Positions 29,788-39,500 of a stretch of DNA of 41,737 nt are shown here, piece after piece. Source of the stretch: a virus; IMG/VR virus record IMGVR_UViG_3300050821_002945, positions 1 through 41,737 of that record; one strand, 5' to 3'. Every line of letters starts with the position of its first letter. Position 1 is the stretch's first letter. The notes under the pieces were generated by a model. It was not told the origin of the DNA and made no database searches. It saw only the letters and a list, made by a program, of their open reading frames with translations. The translations under genes were made by a program, and so were the position numbers.

Positions 29788-30231
29788 ATGGCTACGGCTA
29801 GACAAATTGAGATTTACTATCTTCATAAAGATGTTTGTATGGATAATGGACATCCTCAAGTCTCCTTTCTACATCGTAAACCAGAAGGTATCCTAACTCC
29901 GGTTCCTGGGTTTCCAAATAATATGGATTATTCAGAACCAGGAGCAAGATCAATTGATTCTCCTGTAAATACAAACGTTCCACTTTGGGCCACTTGGGAG
30001 CCACTACAACTTCGCGGTGCCACTCAAGATGCAGGAGATACTGAATCAGGAAAGATGTGGCAGATGCGTTCTAAATTCCAATGCCCTGCAATTGATGACA
30101 ATTTTGCTTTGGTTGTAATGCAAGATGAAGATTATGTTTCTGATCCTCAAGGAAATAGGTTTCGTTTAGAGAATCCCGTTCTTAGTCCTGATGGAGCATT
30201 TTGGACTGCCATTGCAACGGTAATGCGTTAA
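29788..30231 (+). CDS. Putative head-closure or neck protein (147 aa)
   Basis: Starts immediately after the adaptor stop (MATARQIEIYYLHKDVCMDN). Beta-rich with little helix (QCPAIDDNFALVVMQDEDYV). In siphovirus-like order this place is held by head-closure proteins of the SPP1 gp16/lambda FII class; size fits. Direct sequence evidence for the family is lacking. Confidence 0.5.
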   Translation: MATARQIEIYYLHKDVCMDNGHPQVSFLHRKPEGILTPVPGFPNNMDYSEPGARSIDSPVNTNVPLWATWEPLQLRGATQDAGDTESGKMWQMRSKFQCPAIDDNFALVVMQDEDYVSDPQGNRFRLENPVLSPDGAFWTAIATVMR

Positions 30232-30665
30232 TGCTTGGGATAAACATTACAGATCAAGGTGGAATAGAACGAGTTATTTATCGTATGACTTCTGGATATC
30301 TTTACGCTGATAGTCGAATTGAAGGTGCAGTTGATGATGAATTAACCTGGGGTCTTGGTGAAGCTCAATCAATCATGACTGAAATGGTTTATATGCAACC
30401 TTCAACATATGAAGATCGTAGAACTGGTGATATGTTAAGGGCTCTTGATATTACAAGATTTCAATCTGGAACTGCCGCAGGTATGGTTTATATTAGTCGT
30501 CAACATCTTGAAAAATATTATCCGCCCTACGTTGAATGGGGCACTATGTATTTCCATGGTCGATTCTTTTGGGAGGCTACTAAGGCAGTTCTTAGAAGTC
30601 ACATTCATAAAAATATGGATGAAGCTAGAATGGATATTGCGAGGACTATGAGCGGTGCCTTCTAG
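30231..30665 (+). CDS. HK97-gp10-like neck/tail-completion protein (144 aa)
   Basis: I start at ATG 30231 (TAATG overlap) rather than at 30201. The motif YYPPYVEWGTMYFHGRFFW resembles the APYVEYGT..F segment of HK97 gp10-type tail-completion proteins, which join the neck to the tail tube. A C-terminal helix (NMDEARMDIARTM) follows. Its position between closure and tail-terminator genes agrees. Confidence 0.65.
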   Translation: MLGINITDQGGIERVIYRMTSGYLYADSRIEGAVDDELTWGLGEAQSIMTEMVYMQPSTYEDRRTGDMLRALDITRFQSGTAAGMVYISRQHLEKYYPPYVEWGTMYFHGRFFWEATKAVLRSHIHKNMDEARMDIARTMSGAF

Positions 30666-31206
30666 TGGCCCTTACGCGGATGCGTTAAATGACTTGAAAT
30701 TTAATGCTATTGAAAAATGGGATTATTCAAGTGCATTCCCAACATTAAATCCTGATGGTACTCCATATACTAATCCAGTTGGGCCAATATTTGTAGATGG
30801 GTGGCCTTGGCAGTTAGATAAACAATTACAATCCGTGTCTAATTCTGGGCAAATGACTCAACCATATATTTCTTTCTTCTCATTACCATTTTCGGATAGA
30901 GATAGAACGTTTGGAGATATTTACCAAGCAGGACAGGGGGCGGGGCCGTTATCATTACGTTTAGGTAGGCGCGTTGACCCATCCTTTTTAATTAGTTGTT
31001 GGGCAGATCAACAACTAGGAGGAATGGATATGTGTCGTAAGTTAGGGAGTCATGTGATATCCGCTGTATTTTATTACAGAAATAGACTTGCGACAATTAG
31101 GGGTTTGCGAGTGGCTCACAGCCATGAGGCACTTTCAGACGCAGCGCAACTATACCGTTTCGATTTGACTATTGCGGGACGAGCCTTAATGGTTACGGAC
31201 GTTTAA
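30655..31206 (+). CDS. Putative tail terminator protein (183 aa)
   Basis: GTG 30655 overlaps the previous gene by 11 nt with GAGG upstream. The sequence (LNDLKFNAIEKWDYSSAFPT; FYYRNRLATIRGLRVAHSHE; LYRFDLTIAGRALMV) is alpha/beta with a final strand, as in tail terminators, which end tube assembly and dock to the neck. The family is inferred from position and general pattern. Confidence 0.5.
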   Translation: MPSSGPYADALNDLKFNAIEKWDYSSAFPTLNPDGTPYTNPVGPIFVDGWPWQLDKQLQSVSNSGQMTQPYISFFSLPFSDRDRTFGDIYQAGQGAGPLSLRLGRRVDPSFLISCWADQQLGGMDMCRKLGSHVISAVFYYRNRLATIRGLRVAHSHEALSDAAQLYRFDLTIAGRALMVTDV

Positions 31207-31240
31207 TGGTCAAGAAAATTTTAGGAAAAGGAGGTAACGT

Positions 31241-31726
31241 TTGCCGACACTAAGCACTCTGGTTCCTGAAGCAGTTGCTCATGGATCAGAAATTCTGATG
31301 CAGGCTTTGGGGCCTTCAGGTACTTATCAAACCATCGCTGAACTCTACGAAATCGATTACGATGCCGATAACAAAATAGAACCCTTAAACGTATTTGGTT
31401 CTCGTAGAACTGGATATAGAAGGGGAAGGTTTGAAGTTAAAGGTACTATCAAGGCATACTGGCTCAACTCAACATTGCGTTCAATGTGGGCCGGTTATGG
31501 AACCCCTTCGTCTGCTGGTTCGGGCCCTCTTTTGTATGAATCTCAGGTGCCATTTACGCGATATCAGATCATTGTTCTGAACGCAAACTGGCCGGGTAGC
31601 GCAATTGTTAATCCGTATGTGGTTTTCATGAACGTTGTCCTTGAGAAAGATACGATTAAGTGGGTTGCTGATAAACCTACAACTGAAGATATTACTTTCG
31701 TAGCTGAGGATATCTACGGTCAGTAA
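31241..31726 (+). CDS. Major tail tube protein (161 aa)
   Basis: TTG 31241 is preceded by AAAAGGAGGT at 5-nt spacing, the strongest ribosome-binding site in the window, as expected of an abundant structural protein despite the weak start codon. Residues 60-160 are beta-rich (RRGRFEVKGTIKAYWLNSTL; YVVFMNVVLEKDTIKWVADK) with a long loop, fitting the tube fold. It directly precedes chaperone and tape-measure genes. No sheath gene is seen, so the tail is probably non-contractile. Confidence 0.75.
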   Translation: MPTLSTLVPEAVAHGSEILMQALGPSGTYQTIAELYEIDYDADNKIEPLNVFGSRRTGYRRGRFEVKGTIKAYWLNSTLRSMWAGYGTPSSAGSGPLLYESQVPFTRYQIIVLNANWPGSAIVNPYVVFMNVVLEKDTIKWVADKPTTEDITFVAEDIYGQ

Positions 31727-32179
31727 ATGAGTGATGGAAATAAAAGGAGAAATGGATTAATGCAGGGTATGGCCCCACCGCCTGAGCAACTTTCAAGGAT
31801 GCGTCAGGCCCCACGTTCAGTCGAAAAGAAAGACGAGAAGAGCGGGGATGAGTTAGAGATGAAAATCAAAAATGATTCCCCGTTCTTCAGAACTGAAATT
31901 AGTATGATAATGTTCTCTATTTTTTGGCAATATCAAAAAAGAATTCTTGATATTGTTGAAATCTTTTGTCATGATGACAGGCAATGGGCTACAACTCGTA
32001 GGGTTCTGATGGATATACAAACAGAACAAATTGATGTGATGCGTGTAATGGTCGCTAAGGCGATTAGGGAAAGTAAGACCGTTAAGGAAAATTCAACAAA
32101 GGAAAATGAAGATGAGTCAAATGGAATCGGACGAGACATATCCAGTATTGGGGCGGGGGCCGATACACAACGATCCTGA
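31727..32179 (+). CDS. Tail assembly chaperone, first component (150 aa)
   Basis: Starts directly after the tail-tube stop (MSDGNKRRNGLMQGMAPPPE). The middle is helical with aromatic residues (FRTEISMIMFSIFWQYQKRI), and the tail is polar. Its place between tube and tape-measure genes is the usual site of chaperones that coat the tape measure. It overlaps the next frame by 68 nt or more. No frameshift site linking it to the next frame is evident. Confidence 0.5.
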   Translation: MSDGNKRRNGLMQGMAPPPEQLSRMRQAPRSVEKKDEKSGDELEMKIKNDSPFFRTEISMIMFSIFWQYQKRILDIVEIFCHDDRQWATTRRVLMDIQTEQIDVMRVMVAKAIRESKTVKENSTKENEDESNGIGRDISSIGAGADTQRS

Positions 32180-32600
32180 GTCTCCACGCGAAGCAATAGC
32201 ACAGGCAGCGGAAGACGTTGCTGATATTGATCCTCTTCAATGGTTAACTCACGACGATAATCTTCGTACTGCATATGTTGTAGTTGGTGCAGGGAGATTA
32301 AAGATTGCTGCATTAACCGAAAAAGAAGGGGATAGAATTAGGAAATTATCCGAAGGCCCTGATCCCCGCAATCCAAAACAGCGACAATCTAGCCTTAAGA
32401 AACTTAGAGTTTTAACGGTAGTTTGGTCGTTAAATAAAGCTGCTGGATGGATAAATACTCCCCAAGCAATTACTCCTGAACAAGTAGAAGAAAAATTGAT
32501 GGGAGAGATTACAACTCTAGTTTCTGAGATTTCAAAGTTAAGTGGTTATTCGGAGGATGGTCAGGCACAAAACCTTGGTTCCTTTCTTCCGGTTAGCTGA
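32112..32600 (+). CDS. Tail assembly chaperone, second component (162 aa)
   Basis: AAGGA lies 8 nt before ATG 32112; an ATG at 32106 is too close. The sequence has a helical core (DNLRTAYVVVGAGRLKIAAL; RLRVLTVVWSLNKAAGW-like region; LMGEITTLVSEISKLSGY). It is followed by an overlapping frame (32542-32829) that is +1/-2 relative to it, the layout used for lambda G/GT-type frameshift extension products. Function is by position. Confidence 0.55.
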   Translation: MSQMESDETYPVLGRGPIHNDPESPREAIAQAAEDVADIDPLQWLTHDDNLRTAYVVVGAGRLKIAALTEKEGDRIRKLSEGPDPRNPKQRQSSLKKLRVLTVVWSLNKAAGWINTPQAITPEQVEEKLMGEITTLVSEISKLSGYSEDGQAQNLGSFLPVS

Positions 32601-32829
32601 GAAGGAAGATTTCGGGCCTTTTGGAACCAAAATTCCATTATATCCAAGCGCAGTTTTTCTTAAGTTTATAGTAGAATGGGCTAATGAGCATGGCTATATG
32701 CCATCAAAAGTTTATGAGCAATATCTAAGAAACCCTAAAGACTTTACTCTCTTATCCGCTTATAGGAAATACAAGGCGGAAAGAGAAAAGGAAGAGATCG
32801 ACAAGGAAAAATCAAAAGCTAAAAAATAG
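32542..32829 (+). CDS. Chaperone C-terminal extension or separate protein (up to 95 aa)
   Basis: Frame with LAEKEDFGPFGTKIPLYPSA, VEWANEHGYMPSKVYEQYLR and a charged Lys/Glu tail. It may be translated alone (GTG 32542, ATG 32557 or TTG 32575; none has good ribosome-binding spacing) or by a +1/-2 ribosomal frameshift from the upstream chaperone, whose stop lies 59 nt into it. In lambda and relatives the extension contacts the tape measure. I cannot find a convincing slippery heptamer. Confidence 0.5.
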   Translation: MVIRRMVRHKTLVPFFRLAEKEDFGPFGTKIPLYPSAVFLKFIVEWANEHGYMPSKVYEQYLRNPKDFTLLSAYRKYKAEREKEEIDKEKSKAKK

Positions 32830-32835
32830 GAAAGA

Positions 32836-35640
32836 TTGGATACATCTTACGCTGAAACAATTGCGTTTAGATTCATAGGATATAACCTTCTTGGTACTGC
32901 GGTACGGGAAGTTACTGGTCTATTGCGTGGTGTTGCTGTTACTTCTAGTGAGAGTACTTCTCAAATAGCAACCAGTATGGGCCAAGCTGGTGCAGGAGTG
33001 GCTGCACTTGGTGGTGCTTTTATCCTTGCTGGTATTGCAATTGTTGGTGCAATGGCTTTAGGGGTTGCAAAAGCCTCTGAGTTTAATTCTCAAATGATTC
33101 TTTTGCATACACAAGCGCGTGTTGCAACGGATCAATTACAAGCACTTGGTACTGGTGTACTTCAAATGGCAGGCCAAGTTGGATTTAGTGCTGATGCTCT
33201 AGCGCAAGGTCTTTACTTTATTGAATCAGTTGGTGCTGGTTCTTATACGACGGCTCATGCATTGGATATTTTGAAGGCTGCGGCAGAAGGTGCTGCGGTT
33301 GGACATGCTGATTTAGCAACTACTGCTTCTGTTCTTGCTTCTGTAATGGCAGTATTTCCACAATACTTACCTATTCAAGCAATGGGTCAGTTGGATGCCA
33401 TTATCGGTCAAGGCAAGATGACAATGGAAGATTTGAATGCCGCCATGAAGACTGGTATTTTGGCGACACTTCAAGCTTCTGGTGTATCTCTTGCTGACTT
33501 TGGTGGTGCATTAGCCACCATGACTGACTATGCAATTCCTGCGAGTCAGGCAGCAAACGCTTTGCGTATGGCTATTTATTTAATATCTGCACCAACTGCT
33601 GCTTCTAATAAAGTTCTTCAAGAGTTTGGTTTAACTACTGCCGAAGCTTCTTCATCAAGCCAAGCTTGGACTGATGCATTAGCAAAAGCTGGAATTAGAC
33701 ATGCTCAATTAGCTGATGATCTTCGTAAACCGGGTGGAATTATTGTTGCTCTTGAAGATTTACGTACTCATTTACAATTGGCTGGTCTTGATGCAGAAGC
33801 ACAAGCAGAGGTTATCTATAAAGCATTTGGTGGCGGTAAAATGGGTAAAGCTGTCATTACTTTATATGAAAATATTGGCGGCGGGGCCAGAGCGTCAGAT
33901 GCAGAGCTTCAAAAATTAGGCTTTACTCTTGATGAGATCGCCACTCTCCATGATCGATTAATAACCAAGACCGCTGCTGTTAATGCTCAGGCATACTTAC
34001 TTGGGCAAAACTTTGCATTTATTCAACAGAATGACCCAGCGTTTATGTGGAAGCAATTTCTTGAAGCAACTAATGCACTAATTATTGCTTTTGGTGAAGC
34101 GTTTATTCCACTTCTTATTCTTTTACTTCAGACCCTTACTCCCCTAGTTGTTCAATTGACTGGATTTGTAGCTGCTCATCAAGATTTAATAAGAGTCATA
34201 TTCGTAGGGGCAGCAGCGTTCTTCCTAATAATGGGTGCAGCTTTAATATTTATTGGTATTCTTGGAGTGGTGGCCGGTGCCTTATTAGCTATTGGTGCAA
34301 TTGGAATAGGGGGCACTATTCTTCCTTTGGTTGGGATTTTTATAATTCTTGCCGCAGCACTAGTAGGAGCGGCTTATTTAATTGTTACTCATTGGAATGA
34401 AGTAAAAGCATTTTTTGCACAATTTACTCCATATTTTAATCAGGTAAAAATGGTAGTTATACAATACACAAATGAATTAGTGTCATTTTTTAAGAGTAAA
34501 TTACCAGAGTTACAACAACTTATTAATACTGTTTTAAATAATATTCGATCTTTTTGGCAGCAACATGGAACTCAAATTATAGCCATACTTGAGTTTACTT
34601 GGACAATGATTGTTGACACTATTAGGGTTGCTGTTACTTTACTTGAAGGAATTATATCTGTTGTATTAGATGTTCTAAATGGAAATTGGGGCAAGGCTTG
34701 GAGTGATATTCAGAAGTATGGATATCAAATTTGGCAAAATATCTTAAGTTATGTTTCAGATTTTGCAGATGGGATATGGGCAGTAATTGGCCGTTTTGTA
34801 AATGGAATTCTTGATTGGTTTAGAAATTTATGGACTAAGGCTCTTGCATTTTGGCAAGACTTCACTAGTCGTCCAATGTTTTATGTAGGTGAAATGATTG
34901 GATGGTTAATGATTAAGTTTGCTGAATTACTGATTTTCCTGGCCGTATTCTTTGTGATGTCTTTTGAAAAAGCAAAGCAATGGGGAATTGATATTTGGCA
35001 TACCATCATTAATTATTTTGGAATTTTGTACGGGGACTTCTTAGGCTGGTTGAATAAGATGTATATATCCTTCTCTAGTTGGGTAGTTGATACATTCAAT
35101 TATCTTAAGAATAACTGGCCTCAAATAATTGGTTGGCTAGTAAATGAAATGGTTAGTTGGCCTGCCCAAATGAGACAGATAGGTGTAGATATTGCAGTAG
35201 GTGTTTGGAATGGAATTCAAAGTATGGCAGGTTGGCTCGGAAAACAAGTTGCAGATTTCTTTGGTGGAATAGTTGCTGGTGCAAAAAAAGCAGTAGGAAT
35301 TTCATCTCCCTCTAAAATGTTTGGAGATGAAATTGGCGTTCCTATGGCTCAAGGAATTGGAGTAGGGTTTATGGGCCAAATGCATACCATCCAAGGACAA
35401 ATTAATTCAACTATTACACCAGCCTCATTTATTGGTGGTGGAATAACTAGTGGGTCAAGGCCATCCTCAGTTAATTCTAATACGGATACTCCAATTCTTG
35501 AAGACATTAGAGATGCACTTCTTCAAATTATTAACACTAAGGCTCCTGCTCCAAGTACAAGTGTTGAAGCTTTGATTTGGGAAATAACTCAAAGAGTTAG
35601 TAATAGTCGGGCTCGGGGCCTTAAAGGTTACGCATTGTAA
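32836..35640 (+). CDS. Tail tape-measure protein (934 aa)
   Basis: The longest-helix tail protein, setting tail length and ejected with DNA. TTG 32836 with AGGAAA upstream. The N-terminal part has Ala-rich helices and the TP901-like block (TSESTSQIATSMGQAGAG). Hydrophobic segments at about 455-520 (AAAFFLIMGAALIFIGILGV; AALVGAAYLIV) are expected membrane-passing parts. The second half is helical with repeated Trp/Asn patterns. The end has AVGISSPSKMFGDEIG, a common tape-measure C-terminal motif. By the usual ~0.15 nm per residue the tail would be about 140 nm. Confidence 0.9.
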   Translation: MDTSYAETIAFRFIGYNLLGTAVREVTGLLRGVAVTSSESTSQIATSMGQAGAGVAALGGAFILAGIAIVGAMALGVAKASEFNSQMILLHTQARVATDQLQALGTGVLQMAGQVGFSADALAQGLYFIESVGAGSYTTAHALDILKAAAEGAAVGHADLATTASVLASVMAVFPQYLPIQAMGQLDAIIGQGKMTMEDLNAAMKTGILATLQASGVSLADFGGALATMTDYAIPASQAANALRMAIYLISAPTAASNKVLQEFGLTTAEASSSSQAWTDALAKAGIRHAQLADDLRKPGGIIVALEDLRTHLQLAGLDAEAQAEVIYKAFGGGKMGKAVITLYENIGGGARASDAELQKLGFTLDEIATLHDRLITKTAAVNAQAYLLGQNFAFIQQNDPAFMWKQFLEATNALIIAFGEAFIPLLILLLQTLTPLVVQLTGFVAAHQDLIRVIFVGAAAFFLIMGAALIFIGILGVVAGALLAIGAIGIGGTILPLVGIFIILAAALVGAAYLIVTHWNEVKAFFAQFTPYFNQVKMVVIQYTNELVSFFKSKLPELQQLINTVLNNIRSFWQQHGTQIIAILEFTWTMIVDTIRVAVTLLEGIISVVLDVLNGNWGKAWSDIQKYGYQIWQNILSYVSDFADGIWAVIGRFVNGILDWFRNLWTKALAFWQDFTSRPMFYVGEMIGWLMIKFAELLIFLAVFFVMSFEKAKQWGIDIWHTIINYFGILYGDFLGWLNKMYISFSSWVVDTFNYLKNNWPQIIGWLVNEMVSWPAQMRQIGVDIAVGVWNGIQSMAGWLGKQVADFFGGIVAGAKKAVGISSPSKMFGDEIGVPMAQGIGVGFMGQMHTIQGQINSTITPASFIGGGITSGSRPSSVNSNTDTPILEDIRDALLQIINTKAPAPSTSVEALIWEITQRVSNSRARGLKGYAL

Positions 35641-36524
35641 TGCCGCAACCACAATGGAATCTAACGCCGTGGCAATGGAGTCAAAGAGGCATACTTAAAT
35701 TTGGTGGCAAGCCTCTTCCATTAATCGGCACAGTCATGACATATGTAGATTTAAATGATACAGTTTCGTGGTTTACTGAGAATATTACAGTAGATCACAA
35801 GAAACTTTTAGGTGTTAAACCTCTAATCTTTACGGGAGAGTCTGTTTGGATTTCGGAAGACTTTGGCCCAAAGAGTATTAAAGTTAAAACTAAATTTGAT
35901 GAGTCTGGTGGTATCCCATTTGCTCAACACAAAGCATTACTTTCTCAGAGTGGTGAGCAATTTTTAACTACAGATAATTCAACTGGAATTGCTTGTAAGT
36001 TAGTCTCAATAGGTTCCCCTTCATTAGTAACGGGTAGTGTTAGTCCATTTGTTTTTTCAACTGATCTTGAGTTTATGGCTGTAGTTCCTTGGGCTTTAGA
36101 CCTTTCACAGACAGTAGTTTCAGCCTTTGCGGTTGCTGGTTCTTCTGGTGGTGGAACAACAACTAACTTTAACATTACATATAACGGTAGTGTTTATGGG
36201 AAGCCAATATATACACTAACAATTCCTAATACAAACACGGTTACTATTTCACAGATTAAACTTCAAAACACCACTACGGGACAGATTCTTACGGTTAACT
36301 TCTCTCCTGTCCTTCCTGCAAGTACGGCAATTACTATTGTGATTGATTGTGGATTGTGGACTATAAAAGATGGGTCTGGAAACTTTTATGATCCAGTTGG
36401 ATCATTTCCAATATTTGCACCCCCGGCGGGAACGGTAAATGCTCACTCATTCACAATAGTTTCAAGTGCAGCTACTACAGGAATAACTCTTGGATATTCC
36501 TATTACAATCGTTGGGAATTCTAG
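35640..36524 (+). CDS. Distal tail protein (Dit)-like (294 aa)
   Basis: ATG overlaps the tape-measure stop (TAATG). The N-terminal half (ISEDFGPKSIKVKTKF; GEQFLTTDNSTGIACKLVSI) resembles the ring domain of Dit proteins, and the second half (NFNITYNGSVYGKPIYTLTI) a galectin-like beta domain. Dit forms the hub base between tube and fibres. It sits directly before the tail-hub gene, as expected. Confidence 0.75.
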   Translation: MPQPQWNLTPWQWSQRGILKFGGKPLPLIGTVMTYVDLNDTVSWFTENITVDHKKLLGVKPLIFTGESVWISEDFGPKSIKVKTKFDESGGIPFAQHKALLSQSGEQFLTTDNSTGIACKLVSIGSPSLVTGSVSPFVFSTDLEFMAVVPWALDLSQTVVSAFAVAGSSGGGTTTNFNITYNGSVYGKPIYTLTIPNTNTVTISQIKLQNTTTGQILTVNFSPVLPASTAITIVIDCGLWTIKDGSGNFYDPVGSFPIFAPPAGTVNAHSFTIVSSAATTGITLGYSYYNRWEF

Positions 36525-36527
36525 TAG

Positions 36528-39500
36528 TTGACCACTTCGTATCTTGCTCCTAGGTCACAGCCATATATTATTCATGTCTATGACCATACAGGTATAGCGT
36601 CTGGTTTTAAGAAAACAGTTCAAATTCTAAATCACCCTGCCCTATCTATGGTTGTTAATTCAACTGGACAAAAAGTAACTCTTGATATGCCAGCCGAGGC
36701 AAATCCACCAGGAGTTTCTCCTGCAATTGCTCAAGGCGATATTATCAAGATTACAGAACAAGCTATTGGTGGTTTTCCAGGCATTGTAGATGATTTTGAA
36801 GTTCCTGATCCATCAGATGCAACACTTCCTTATGGATGGGTTCATAACAATGTAGGAACAGGTACGGATATTATTGCAGCCAACAATGCACATTCTGGTA
36901 ATAATTCCCTTCAATTAACCAATCCAAGTACGGGAAATTATGGTGGAGTTTATCGTAAACAAGGTATAGCAATTCCCTTTACTGGTGGGACGTTAAATCT
37001 TTCTATTTGGGCGAAGGGAAGTGCGGGTGGAACAACAGGGCCATTTAGGATTACATTTGCTAATTCAGGTATGGCAATTGATGATAATGGAGTTGCCAAT
37101 CAACAACCAAGTGCCCAATTAGGAGTTTCTGTTTCAGATAGAAACTTAACAGTAACTACTAGTTATCAGCAATTTACAGATTCAATCGCAATTCCTGCCG
37201 GATATACCTGGGCATTTGTAGAGTTTTATGCGGCGGCGGCAGGAACTCCTGCAACTCTTTACGAAGATACTTTAGCTATCTCAATTGTTCCTGTTGATCC
37301 AGGTGTTCTATATACGGGAATTGTTGAAGACCTTCCTGATAATATCGATCAAACAGTTCAACATCAAATAGTTCTGTCACCCCTAGGAATTGAACTAGGG
37401 GATACAGATTTTACACAAAACTATTCATCTGCTACGGATATTGGGCAGATGATTCGTGATGCTGTAGCACGATGTATTCATTGTACGGCCACGGTTTCAA
37501 CAGTTCCAAATACGGGATTAACTCGTATTTTTAACTTCAATGAAACTAATGTACTTACTGTTTTACAGACTGCTGCAAAAATGGCAGGAGCAAACTACAT
37601 CTGGTTTGTTGATGAGTTGGGTCAGGTCTGGTTTGGTAGTACTTCAGCGGGTACTACGTATTCTGCGAAAACTAGAATTGAGGCTCCTGTTAGAAAACTT
37701 ACAGCCCCAATCACAGGTCTTAAGAATTACATAGAAGGGTTCGGGGCTGTCATTCCAAATACAGATGGGGTAAGAGTTCATGCTATTTATGATGGAACTG
37801 CTGGAAGTCCTTATGGCCGACGTGCCCTTATTCCTCCAATTCACTTTCCGAATCTAACAGATCAACCAACATTACAAGCAATAGTTAATACCCTGGGGTC
37901 TGCTCTTAATCAGATTCAAACTACTATAGTTCTTGAGTTGCCCAATTATGGACAAAGAATAAACTTAGCTCGGGTTGGTGGTTCATCTATAAGGTATTGG
38001 GAACCCATAACTGATCCATATCCTGAAACGGAACCGGGAAGTGGGGCGTACTCAGCTTCGTATGTGATTATGCAAGTTGATGTAGATGGCCCTATACAAA
38101 CAATAACTGCTCGTGGAATTGCCCTAAATGTCGATGATTTTGTAAATGAAATCAACGACACAATGAATCGAGTAGCAAATGATACAGTTCCTGCACTTTA
38201 TCCAATTACACCAGGACAAGTTTCAGGGGCCACATCTGGTGGATCAAGTACTCCTGCTGCACCAGGATGGGATTTCCCTCATTGGTCAACTGGTATAGAT
38301 AATCTTGCTCAAGTAAATAATGCATATATTATTGTTCGATGGGTTCCTAATACTGCAAGTGATAATGTAGATTTCTATGAGATACGTTATTCAAAGAATG
38401 CAGATGGAAACTACACTCGCGTTCAAACGGCATCCCCGGCAGCGTTAGACGGAAACGGAGATGCATTTCTTAAAATATTTGGATTAATTCAAGGTACTTC
38501 TTATACCTTTGAAGTTAGAGGTACAAATAATTTAGGAGTAGCAAGTTCCTGGTCAAGTACACAAGCGCAGGTTTCTGCAACCGACGCAACATCCCCTGCG
38601 GTTCCTACTGGACTTGCTGCAATCAAAACTCCACGCGGAGCATTGGTAAGTTGGAATGGAAATACCGAAGCAGATTTACAGGGTTATGAATTACAAGTTT
38701 CAATAGGTGGTGGTGGATTTTCTCTTGTAACTCCTGGGCCTACTCTTGGAACAACGATTGCATATACGGCTCCGTCTGGAACTGCATTAGGAACATCACT
38801 TCAATTTCAAGTTAGGGCTGTTGACTGGTCTGGAAATTTTTCGGCCTATTCAGCTTCTTCAACTGCTGTAAATACAGATGGAATTGTTTTTGATGAGTTA
38901 CTAGTTGGAAATCTTAAAGTATTTGGAACTATTACAACTGGTGGATTTCAAACTGCTGCCTCAGGAGCCCGAGTAGTAATTGATTCAACTGGTATTCGTA
39001 TTTATGACGGCACAGCCACTAACTATGAATCCAATGCTGGATTTCCAAGTCCAGTTGTGGGAGTAACAGCCGAACTACGAAATGATGGAAATGCATTTTT
39101 TCAAGGAACCGTTTATGGTTCAAGTGTTTTTGCCTCGGTTGTTGCCACAAGTGGAAGTGTAGGAACTACAGGTAATGCAGGATTCCATCTCGGAGGTTCG
39201 TTTTTAGATTTTTATACAATCGGCTCAACCGCAGAAGGAAATCGTTATTATTTTGCTCCTGACAATGTAACTGCTTTTTCATTGGCAGGAGAATTAGCGG
39301 CTGCTTCTAGTACATTTGCAGGGCCAGTTACTAAAACAGTTCTTCAATTAACAAACTTTATTGGTCTTGAAGCAACAACTTCTGATGGTACATTTGGTCG
39401 TGGTTTTATTCAAACTCAATATTCAACCGATGCTAACTCTGGACAAGTTACGGGCCGTAAGGCTCGTGGAACTATGGGAACACCAACTGTTATAGCTGCT

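Noticed and set aside
31241-36524. Contractile-tail (myovirus) interpretation suggested by the T4-like portal and capsid
   Set aside because: No sheath-like gene precedes the tube gene, and the tube-chaperone-tape measure-Dit-hub order is siphovirus-like.
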